Source: Zygnema cylindricum
Lineage: Eukaryota > Streptophyta > Zygnematophyceae > Zygnematales > Zygnemataceae
Direction: 5' to 3'
DNA: 64,000 nucleotides
Assembly: GCA_037447655.1 (NCBI GenBank)
Contig: JBBHKE010002538.1
Coordinates: 1 to 64,000, forward strand
In this document: piece after piece, positions 12,134-21,473 of the stretch
How the letters are laid out: every line of letters starts with the position of its first letter
Numbering within the stretch: position 1 is the stretch's first letter
Program-made: the position numbers and the translations under genes
The notes under the pieces: generated by a model
Told to the model about the DNA's origin: nothing
Databases searched by the model: none
The model's input: only the letters and a program-made list of their open reading frames with translations

Positions 12134-12633
12134 CATAGTTCAAAAGTAGGCGTTTTTATGGTAGGCCTCTGGTAGACGCACAAAACTTGGCACAAAACTC
12201 GCGTATTGGCATACTGTATGTGTGTGCGTTTGTGCAAACTCTTGTACGAACGCACGAATTCAAATTATGATCATAGTACAGCGCACGCCACTGGACGAAA
12301 TTTTCAGCGAACAGACACGCCGTAGGATGAGTTGTGTTATGGGCTTTTCATGTGATCTTCTTATATCGCTACTTTGATCAGCAACCGTCCGATCTTCCAA
12401 ATCTGACGGTTTAAATATAAAATACCTCAAAACTCACAGATTTTTTTTTGTCCGAATGTTTTTCAAAATTTGGACATGACGTTTAATTCTTTATCGATCA
12501 ATATGCAACTCAACCCTGTTACTATTTTTTTTCATTTTGCGACCAATACAATATGGGTCTTAAGGTCATATTGTTTGTTTTACATACATTAGGCATATTG
12601 TATGGGCCTACTTTCACCTACTTTTGAACTATG
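12134..12633 (+). mobile_element. hAT-like non-autonomous element with perfect 8-bp target duplication (CATAGTT family, short copy)
   Basis: The termini are CATAGTTCAAAAGTAGG at the left and the near-perfect inverted CCTACTTTTGAACTATG at the right. The element is flanked on both sides by the identical octamer GTACGGAG (12126-12133 and 12634-12641), the target-site duplication length of hAT transposons. It is 500 bp long and encodes nothing recognisable. The longer copy at 31644-32504 shares both ends and carries an extra internal ~360 bp. Confidence 0.88.
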
Positions 12634-12860
12634 GTACGGAGCAAGGACGAAAAAAATAGGTGATCAATCAGAAAGTTTAGATGTTCATGCTTCAAAACTT
12701 TCCGCGGTCACTGTTTTTGTGTGCGCACTTCTAAAACTTTTCAATGTTGCCCGAGTGCACACCTAGGCATCCACACGCGCTTACGTATTTTTGGCGAGGG
12801 ATGTAATGGAGAATTGATTTCTTTTCTCCGCTACAATTATTACATACGACAGGCAAAAGG

Positions 12861-13618
12861 GAGGGCTCTTTGTTTCAATGGCGAAATGCCCTTAATATAG
12901 CTCTACTAAACCGTACTCTTTGCCGTACATTATTAGGTCGTGGATGCCTAAAATTTAAAAACTGACATTTTTCCAGAACAGCGAAGCAAGACCAAATACA
13001 GGTGCCACATTTCATTGGCTGTAACGTACAGGCATACGCGATATCGTCGACTTTATTTTGAGTCACTGATCCTCACTTTTAGTGTGGCCAAATGAGCCCC
13101 GCGACCAAACGAATGACATTAGCCCAAAGAGACACGGTACGCGAAACGCATGGCGTAGCGTCGAGAGAGACTTGACACAACATGCGTTGACGAGAGAACT
13201 TCCAAAATGAAAAGATACCATTTGACGTCACATGATTTTGAAGGCTCTCCGTTTCAATGGCGAAATGCTGTTAACATAGCTCTACTAAACCGTACTCCTT
13301 GTTGTACATTATTGGGTCGTCGATGCCTAAAATTCAAAAACTGACATTTTTCCAGAACAACGAAGCAAGACCAAATACAAGTGCCACATTTCATTGGCTG
13401 TAATGTACAAGCATACGCGATATCGTCCACTTTATTTTGAGTCACTGATCCTCACTTTTAGTGTGGCCAAATGAGCCCCGCGACCAAGCAAATGACATTG
13501 GCCCAATGGGGCACGGTACGTGAAACGCATGGCGTAGCGTCGAGAGAGACGTGACACGACATGCGTTGACGAGAGAACTTCCAAAATGAAAGGATACCAT
13601 TTGACGTCACCTGAAATA
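12861..13618 (+). repeat. Tandem duplication, 2 x 379 bp
   Basis: Two head-to-tail units (12861-13239 and 13240-13618) start GAGGGCTCTTTGTTTC and GAAGGCTCTCCGTTTC. Both contain the GTTACGTACA/GTAATGTACA region and the GACGAGAGAACTTCC block. They differ at a modest number of positions, so the duplication is not very recent. Matching 63-residue frames in each copy have no family signature. Confidence 0.85.
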
Positions 13619-14020
13619 TTTTGACGTCACAATGTCCACGACAACTTTAGGACCAAAAGATCGCAACAAAGAATTGTAACACCTTTTTATCTTCCTAAAC
13701 CGCCCTGATGTGAACGACCTCGCAACAAGAAGTCACTTGGTTTCAAGGATTTTAAATGCTGAAAAGTCACGGACACACCCCTCTACTTTGGCTTGGGCCG
13801 CAGCCACATCTCATATCTCGGCCGGAGGTGTTAAAAGTCAGTATGGTCCACACAGATGGCAACAATTTGATGGCCATGTTAGGCTGGGAGGATGTGGAAG
13901 ACGGCCAGCAATTGTGGATGTTTCCGCTAGTGCAGTAAATTTCTTCAAAATGAGGGCGGTTTCGTATTTGTTGCGGAGTCGTATGCATAATTTTTTCGAA
14001 AGCGTCCCAAAAAACTGCTA
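13619..14020. other. Unassigned segment
   Basis: A slightly more GC-rich stretch (13700-13950) has overlapping open frames of about 60-100 residues on both strands. I recognise no family and no splice structure. It may be a degraded gene fragment captured in repeat DNA, but nothing visible supports a specific call. Confidence 0.4.
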
Positions 14021-14880
14021 GTGGTTAAGTTCTATCAGACGAAAAGTGAGGTTGTTTACAGAAATCCGGACCTCTCCGTACTAAACCGTATTTCTTATTT
14101 TTTTTTATTAGCGAACATAATTACAAAGAATCTTGGCTCTCCGTATTATACCGTATTTCTAATTTTGTTTTTATTAGCGAACAACATTACAAAAAATCTT
14201 ACCAATATTCTCCAAAGGTATTGGAGGTAACAATGACGTTGGATATTCATCCCCGAAGCATTTGCTTTGAATGTTTATGTAGCTTGCGATTATTTAACAA
14301 TTACAGAAAAATATGGGAAAAATTTGAGCCGCGACACGTTGGATAATGAACATTCGTGTCAGGATGGCAACCAACGGAATTCAAAAAAAAATGCACATGA
14401 TATATACATTCAAAAATACAACCGAAATCACAAAAGTAATCTCATAACGAACTTTCGTCACCCTATTTTTGTTAAACCCCACTTTTCACACTATTTTTGG
14501 CAGCGTTCATCCATCACACTATTTATGGTAACGCTCTCCCGTTACGTTATTCCCACCATCCTTTATTCCTTTCACCTTCGCTGTTTCCCGCCCTCTTTCA
14601 CATCTTCCAGCTTCGTGGTTTCCCGCGCACATATTTTTTTCGCATAAATAAAAAACCTTAAAGATGAGCTGGTGTAAAAAACAAGGCGTATGAACGAAGT
14701 ACATAAGTTGTGTCGTACGATCACATGGTACGCAAAGAACCCTTTGTAGTTAAATGCTCGCTGTGAAAGATATTTGACGATTTTCAGTATCAAATTTTTA
14801 ATTACGTGGTACCACACTTTTTTTAACACATGGATTACATGCTCATAGAACATCGTTCAAAATGAAGCATCCTGTAATGT
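14021..14880. mobile_element. TTCCATTAG-family element, diverged
   Basis: It begins GTGGTTAAGTTCTATCAGAC followed by GAAAAGTGAGG and carries the same internal landmarks as 2951-3634 (TTGGAGGTAAC, then a CGCGACACG block, then a GGTACGCAA block). It ends around CTCATAGAACATCG. It contains an internal partial duplication of its first ~70 bases (CTCCGTACTAAACCG and CTCCGTATTATACCG). No protein is encoded. Confidence 0.5.
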
Positions 14881-14886
14881 TGGCCG

Positions 14887-15086
14887 CACAATTACATAAT
14901 TTCCTGATGGAACTTAGGCCTAACTCTATTGGAAAACACAATTATATAATTTCTTGACGGAACATAGGCCTAACTCGACAAGAAAACACAATTACATAAT
15001 TTCTTGATGGAACATAGGCCTAACTCGATTGGAAAACACAATTACACAATTTCCAGATGGTACATTGGCCTAACTCGATTAGAAAA
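14887..15086 (+). repeat. Tandem repeat, 4 x 50 bp
   Basis: Four direct units, each beginning CACAATTA and containing GGCCTAACTC, start at 14887, 14937, 14987 and 15037. The units differ at a few positions each. There is no unique spacer between repeats, so it is a minisatellite, not a CRISPR array. Confidence 0.9.
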
Positions 15087-15664
15087 ACTTAAAGTTTACG
15101 TTCCGACAAATAGATTCCAATCTGTTCGCAACAGAATACCACCCTTAGGTGCCAAAGTGGTGCTTGTACGGATCATAAAACTGAAGTACTATAGTATTGT
15201 ATTCAATCAGTACAAACTATAGTACTGACTTAAATTTGAACAGTTCGTACTTCCTACTGCGCTATTGGTAGAAAAGAACTGCGCAAAGATGGCACTACCA
15301 CTTGTCACACAATTTGCATAATTTTGGGCATTTCCGTGTGCCGAGCGTTGCGGTTCAAAATAAAATAAAATGACAAGAAGAAACTTTATTACAGAAAGTG
15401 CGATGGAAAAACCATCAAAGTACAAAGGGGAAAAAAAAATAGAACATTTAAAGACTACAAGAGCCGACAGATGCTAAAAACAAAACAAAACAAACAAATG
15501 AGGAAAACAGAGGCAACTAGGCTAACTAGCAAGACTAAAGAAAAAACCAAAGATGACTATACAAAAAAGAAAAACCCACTCGATATGATGCCCCACAACC
15601 CTAACAAACTAAATTCCACACCCATGAAGATTGTGGATGTGGACCGGATCCTGTGGAGGAAGGT
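15087..15664. other. Repeat DNA, no gene
   Basis: The stretch TTTATTACAGAAAGTGCGA near 15385 resembles TTTATTTTCAGAAACGCGA near 32636, followed in both by CATCGAAG/CATCAAAG. This suggests another shared repeat family, but no boundaries were defined. The A-rich section 15440-15600 encodes nothing convincing. Confidence 0.4.
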
Positions 15665-15703
15665 CTAGGAGGCACCGCTTATCATCCGCCACCGTGCTTC
15701 GAC

Positions 15704-15854
15704 GGAGAGGGCCGCAGCTTGCGCTCGTTGAAGGGCAACTGAAACACGCTGACGGTAAAAAGAAACGAGAAGGCTTGGGGGAGGACTTCCTAGACCTCTG
15801 GACTCAAAAGCTCTTTTAGCACATTTGCGGAGAAAATCATCGAAAGACTTGTCC
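15704..15854 (-). pseudogene. Remnant of an unknown repeat-encoded protein, copy 2 (interrupted)
   Basis: The minus-strand frame reads LDKSFDDFL at its start and ALQRAQAAAL at its end, the diverged homologue of 6073-6225. It is interrupted immediately upstream by the fold-back element at 15855-16713, so the preceding coding sequence is displaced or lost. Many codon differences at identical residues indicate former protein-level constraint. The family is not recognised. Confidence 0.55.
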
Positions 15855-16713
15855 AAATGATAAGCGCATTGACTATTTTGGTTGCGCGCAATCACCAATG
15901 TCAACTTGTCTGTGATTCTACATTCCAATTACACATTAGTACAAAAGAACCTTTGAGTTTAGATTTGACGGTTAATCCGTTGAACAACTTTGACTTGCAA
16001 GATATTGTAATAACCAGTTAAATTTTTGTTGCGCTTGTGAACGTCGACCATCATAATAAAATCATCAATTCACACGGCCGACCACGGTAAAAAACTACGG
16101 CAACCACATATAAATAAAAGAGTTGCGCGGAGACACTTTTTCACTTTAAGTGAGAGCACATGCTGGCGTAGTGTGGTTTGATTTTCATTTAGTTTCATTG
16201 ATGTTTTTAAGCGGTCAATTATTTTATTGTGTACAAGGTTTATTTCGTTTTGTGCGAGTTAATTTATCTGTACAATATTTCTATTTCTTTCGTTTAGATT
16301 GCTTTCATTTCACGCCATTCTTTAATTTGGGTCAAAGTTAAAAGTAAAGATCGACGATTAGATTACAATTTTAAGGCTGAGTTAAAAGCAAACATGTGCT
16401 CTCAAAGTGGACTTCACGTAAAGTGAGAAAGTGTCTGCGCGCAACAGTTTTATTTGGTTGCTGCAGTTTTGCTACGGTAAACCTTGGGCAACCGTGTGAA
16501 TTGTTGATTTTATTATGGCGGTTGATGTTCACAAGCGCGGCAAAATTTAACCGGTTGTTACAATATCTTGCAATTCAAAGCTGTTAAATGGATTAATTGT
16601 CAAATCCAAACTCAACGGTATTTTTGCACTAATGTGTATTTAAAATGTGCAATATTTGACAAACTGACGTAGGTGATTGCGCGTAACCATAATAGTCAAT
16701 GCGCTTATCATTT
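15855..16713. mobile_element. 859-bp fold-back element with ~300-bp inverted arms
   Basis: The left arm starts AAATGATAAGCGCATTGACT and the right arm ends with its inverted copy AATGCGCTTATCATTT. The arms pair imperfectly but along their whole ~300 bp (for example AGAGTTGCGCGGAGACAC with GTGTCTGCGCGCAAC). They are separated by a ~230-bp loop. No transposase is present. It sits directly against the coding remnant on its left. I could not identify a target duplication. Confidence 0.8.
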
Positions 16714-17213
16714 CCATAAAAAAAAACTTGAAGTTTCTGGTGATTTTTGTACAGACCAATGAACAAGATGACAAAAATTCGATTTATAAATTATGTCGTG
16801 CCTAAATTGGTATTCCGAAGCACGGTTGTAGAAAGTATGTGGTTCATAATGTACATACTTTGATATATGTGCAATATGAAATCGAGTTCGTCCATTCTAT
16901 ACTCTCTGTTAAATGGTATCGACACCCCAGTTAAAGCGTTAAGTCCTCTTTGGGTGTTGATGAACGGGCGAACACCCGTCGTCAATTCAAGCTATTAAAA
17001 AAACAAAAACCACACCTTGCATTGCTGTTGTGATTTTTTTAGCCACTCAAAACTTTTGTTATGTACTAGTGAGGTTCCTATCAGCGATAAGTCTTATAAC
17101 CGATGTATCGGTTATCGTTATTGATAAGGGGAGCGATAAATTACCATACATCATTATCAGTAATTATCACCGATAAATGCTGTTATACAAGAGACGATAA
17201 CCGATATACCCCA
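16714..17213. other. Spacer, edge of a GATAA/TTATC-rich palindromic element
   Basis: No gene is seen. From ~17085 onward the sequence is full of inverted GATAA/TTATC words (GCGATAAGTC, CGGTTATCG). Similar words reappear after the nested hAT element (18205-18265), so a palindromic element was probably split by that insertion. Confidence 0.45.
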
Positions 17214-17221
17214 CCGGGGGG

Positions 17222-18091
17222 CAGAGGTCGCAAACGGTCAACCGAAACCGTGACCGACCGTTAACCGACCGCCCGCGCCGGATCCGGAACGGATTCAGTT
17301 GCCAAATTTTGGGGGTCGGGCGGTTACGGTCGGTGGACTCACCAAGAAAAAAAAAACGGTCAGTTAGGGTCGGTCAAACAAAAAACCAAAAAAAAAGATA
17401 AATTTGTACTTATTTTTTCCAACATTATTGTTCTTTGTACTTTTGGTATCGTGGAAGTACGTGGCATCATGATTAGCGTCGCAAATCTGACACGGTACTA
17501 ACACTATTCATTTCACGAATCTTACATAGAGATAATCCAACATTCATGTACTTTGTACTCTTTGGCATCGTGGAAGTACGTGACATCATGATTAGCGTCG
17601 CAAATCTGACACGGTACTGAAGTAAGCTATTTATTTCGCAAATCAAAGGGAACGCGACAAAGCGTCGCAAATCTGACACGGTAGTACACTATTCATTTCG
17701 AAAATCTTAGGGAACGCGACAAAGCGTCGCAAATCTGACACGGTAGTACAGTATTCATTTCGCAAATCTTAGGCAACGCGACAAAGCGTCGCAAATCTAA
17801 CACAGTAGTACACTATTCATTTCGCAAATCTTAGGGAACGCGACAAATTGTAATTATTGGCTTATTCCGTCGTACATTGATTAATTTTGTACTTTTTCGG
17901 TTACGGGCGGGCACGGTTAGTCGCGAAAAATCAAGATTCGGTTTTTTTTTTTTTTTCGTTAACGACGGTCGGTTAACGGTTAACAATTTTGGAGCGTGAC
18001 AAAACTCGGTCGGGCGTCGGTTACTCAGATTTAGAAATATAAAAAAACGGTCGGTTTCGGGTATGTTTTTTTTTTACTTTTGCGACCTCTG
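17222..18091. mobile_element. hAT-like non-autonomous element with perfect 8-bp target duplication
   Basis: The termini are CAGAGGTCGCAAA and its exact inverted copy TTTGCGACCTCTG. They are flanked by identical CCGGGGGG octamers (17214-17221 and 18092-18099). The subterminal regions are packed with CGGTCGGTTA/GGTTAACGGTT words, typical of transposase-binding repeats. The interior holds a 62-bp tandem array. No transposase is encoded. It interrupts a GATAA-rich palindromic element. Confidence 0.88.
17470..17850 (+). repeat. 62-bp tandem repeat inside the hAT element
   Basis: About five to six units contain AGCGTCGCAAATCTGACACG followed by GTAGTACACTATTCATTTCG. The 3' units are nearly exact and the 5' units carry an inserted TTTGGTATCGTGGAAGTACG segment. 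The unit includes GTCGCAAA, which also occurs in the element's termini, so the array may multiply transposase-recognition sites. Confidence 0.85.
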
Positions 18092-19182
18092 CCGGGGGGG
18101 AAAGGGCTGGCTCCGCTGGGGGGGGGGGAGGGTGCTAAAAAAATATATATACGTTTGGATACGGCACTTTGGGTACGTAATGAGGAACCGTACAAATGAA
18201 GTACGGAACGATAAATATCGATTATCGGTCGCTAAAAAAAGGGTACATGTCGGTTATCAGCAAAGGCCACGATACACCACTCATCAAAAAATTTTGTTTT
18301 CCATCACAAAAAATATCGCACACCCAACGACACAATACTTATTCGATATCACCCTAAAAGATATGTGGATGCTCAATATGTTTAGATTGATTAGTGCGCG
18401 CAATATCGTAAACTTAAGTATCGTGTACTTTCTTATCATGGTACATGATATGAATAAGCTCGCGGCTAGAGTAACAATATTTTGAGTTCGTGATTTTTTC
18501 TAAAAAAGACATTTATCATGAATAACAAAATTTGCACTGATTAAATTCTCATACCAAAATAGTTACACATAGCAAATCCCACCCAGAAGAAGAGATATGT
18601 AAAACTCAATACTACCACAGTCATTCTAAACCACGCTCCTGACTTTCAATACAGATTCAAAAAAGGAAAGTTTTGACTTGCTTGTCCCGAGGATTTACAA
18701 TTAGACAAGATGGCCAATTAAACGTTCAAGGATCATTTAAAGACTGTAGCTCATTGTCTCTTGCCTTATTACAATCGCACAAGAGCAGAAGTTCCACTTC
18801 ATTCCCTTCCCTGCCCTGCCCTTTCACTTCCTGCTAACTGACCTTTGACGATCTTTAATGATCTTTGACAAAAGCTACTAACTTGCAATTACAACATCCA
18901 AGCCCGGATTTTGGTGTGGATAAAGGTGCCCGCAGCTAAATGAAAGGCATACCAAAAACCAACAGGCCAAGATTACATGTCCCAAAATATCTTACATTGA
19001 AGAAATTTGCCCTGATGTTGAGGGTGAATCATAGTACAGTTTTTGGTTGAACGTTGTGCATGAGTTTCCCAAAAAACTATAGGAATTGTACGATTAACCT
19101 TAAAAAATGAGGGTCAAATGTCTGCAGTATAATAACCACATCAGTCATGTGAGCCGTAGGATTCACGCTTTCTGCCAGTTTC
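18092..19182. other. Spacer downstream of the glycosyltransferase pseudogene
   Basis: A G-rich run (18092-18130) and the right half of the GATAA-rich palindromic element occupy the first ~170 bases. The sequence after ~18500 resembles ordinary intergenic or 3'-untranslated DNA of the gene regions. No supported coding sequence was found. A 140-residue frame at 18063-18485 is repeat-derived. Confidence 0.45.
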
Positions 19183-21151
19183 CTAGGACCACTCAATGGC
19201 CCTTAAGCGGTCTAAGACCTGTTTGGCCACCACCTCTGTTCCATATTTCTCAACCATGTCTTTCCTTCCCTTGCGCCCTTTAGTAGCTGCCTCTTCTCGT
19301 TTTTCAAAAACTCGGCGCATGAGACGCTTCAGTGCCACACCCGACGGTTTGGCCCACAAGTGTCCCTTAAACGGCCCCTCACTCACTTCTTCTAATGCTT
19401 CTACTTCGAGCGGATAGCTGTTTTCCTCCCTCATGTACTCTGTCATGCCCGACCAATTTGTAGCGATAACAGGGAGGCCCATAGCCATGGCTTCCACATG
19501 GGGCCGCCCACATCTTTCTCCTCGTGAAGGGAGGACAAAGGCATTTGCTGCTTTATACAACCCTGGCAAGTCAGTTTGAGGTATGTGGTGGTCCTGTATG
19601 AGGACTCGCGCCCTCCCTCGGCCGGCTTCTAGAGCTCCAGCTCTTTGATTAAATCCCCAATCTTCCGACCAAAATCCACATCAGAGTGGAAAGGGTTTGT
19701 GAGGAGATATAAAACAGTATTATCCGCCGCAGAAAACTCTTCCAAGTAACTTTGAACGAGCAAATCCCAGCCTTTCTGCATCTCCCACTTAAAAATGCTC
19801 AAAAACACGAATGTTTCCTTTTCCACCTGATGGATGCCCTGCTGCAGATCAGGACCGACAGGTCGTTGAAAAGCTGAAAGCTTTAACGCCGTTGCCACCG
19901 CAGGATCGAAAAAATCGACATCCACTGCCTCAACAATCTTCACGAGCATTGACGAGTTCACCCCACTCCGAGCAAATGTTGCCATGTGGAAGTCCGTAGG
20001 GACCCAGATCTGCCAAAAGATTCACGCACCATCTGCTTCTTATCAGGCATCTAAATCTCTGACTTGATTTACAACTTCCCATAACTTGCTGGAAGAGTCT
20101 ACAGTCATATCTAAGATCGGCCCGACCTGTGCCCAGTTGACATCGAGTCACATGCAATCACAATAAACGTCAACCAAAAAAACTGTATGTGAGCAACAAA
20201 TGCTCACTGAGAACTATGTGAAACTCTAAGGTACGGTGGGAGATGTAAGGCCTACCTCATCCATCCTGTTACAACGATCCACATGATTGGGATTAACTTT
20301 GTCGGTCTCAAACATGGTCCGTCCAATCACGTAACGTGCTGTCATATACCCGTTCGGTGGACATGGGAAGGTCTGATAAAGGGGCGGATGCCATGCGCCT
20401 GGCTCGCTATGGCATATTACCATGGATTCTGACAGATCCACAAGCACACGTGCCCGGCTTGCAGAAGCTTCTGTGTGGCGGCTGGAAGTCCCTCCCAAAA
20501 CTCCATACTGACACCGTCTCCATGCTGCTCAACTCAGAGCCTCTGGACCCGACCTGTCGATACCAAGGCCGTCACAAACGACATGGCTTCGGAAGAGTAC
20601 CCGCCCCCAGATGTGAACGGTGCCATCCAGAGCAATGGTGCTCTGAGAGGCTGAGAAGATAGAGAGGAAGAAATGTTGAACTCGCCACTATTTCCCACCA
20701 ACGACAAAGAGTTCTTCATCAACCAAATCCAGCCATTGAGAAGCATTTGAACCCTGTAGGTGTAAACTCCTAGTTGCCCATTGCGAAAACCAATGCCTAA
20801 CCCTTCTGCGGCAATGAGCACACTGACAGCCATTATCCAAAACGTCCATACTCTTTTTGCACGGCCTTTATGACCATTAAAACTCTCCTCCACTCTGGAA
20901 CTGCTTGCTACACCTTTCATCGATGGGCTGTCAGACTTCCCCTCCTCACTCTGCCTTGAACTTATGTTTGCCCCTAAACATGCCCTCTTCTCATTCCTCA
21001 CAGTTTTTGCTACAAAGTGGTCCTTACCTGTCTCCACAGGAACATCTCCCACAAAGCTACGACCAAGGAAATCAAAACATGAAACAGCCCACGTGTCCCA
21101 ACTCAAATCCTCCCCCTCATCTTCTAGGTAACTCTCGACGCCCTCTTCCAT
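19183..21151 (-). pseudogene. Broken glycosyltransferase family 4 (plant type), two exons
   Basis: The protein-level order is that of plant GT4 enzymes. An N-terminal region has a membrane segment (VWTFWIMAVSVLIAAEG). It is followed by LLWMAPFTSGGGYSSEA, VICHSEPGAWHPP, VIGRTMFETD, IWVPTDFH, FVFLSIFKWE, then FVLPSRGE and MGLPVIATNWSG. Exon 1 (20256-21151) joins exon 2 (19183-20009) through a clean GT-AG intron giving RMDE/IWVPTDFH. Lesions are an in-frame TGA at 20534-20536 (probable CGA to TGA), a frameshift near 20455-20468 and another near 19600-19632. The usual tryptophan in the GEGWGRP motif reads GERCGRP. The ATG at 21151 is a plausible start. The true enzyme would be a Golgi-type sugar transferase. 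Sequencing error is the alternative, but the other genes here show no such defects. Confidence 0.8.
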
Positions 21152-21473
21152 TTTGGCCCCCCTCCCAAATTTCTTGATATTATTCTAACCTGAAAGTCTT
21201 AGAAAACAACCATCAATCCAAACCGGACAACTGACTGGTTTCCAAACTTCCTTTCGCCCAGGGGCAACAAAATACAGGCTTCTTTGAAAAACAGATACAA
21301 ATCACTAATTCCCAACACTTTCGTGTGAAATAGTCACAGGATATAAAGAGTTAACCAAAAGCTAATGTACTAATCAACTTCCATGCACTAATACTAAAGA
21401 AAAATACTAAACTACTACTGCAAGTGCTAAACTCTGCTGTGGTTAATCCTATGCTTTTCCTGCTTCTACCTCC

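Noticed and set aside
14887-15086. Regular 50-bp repeats that might suggest a CRISPR array
   Set aside because: Units are contiguous with no unique spacers, and the window is eukaryotic nuclear DNA. It is a minisatellite.
20010-20255. Treating all glycosyltransferase frame breaks as introns
   Set aside because: Only 20010-20255 has proper GT and AG borders and restores RMDEIWVPTDFH. The other breaks are a single stop codon and shifts within a few bases, too short for introns.
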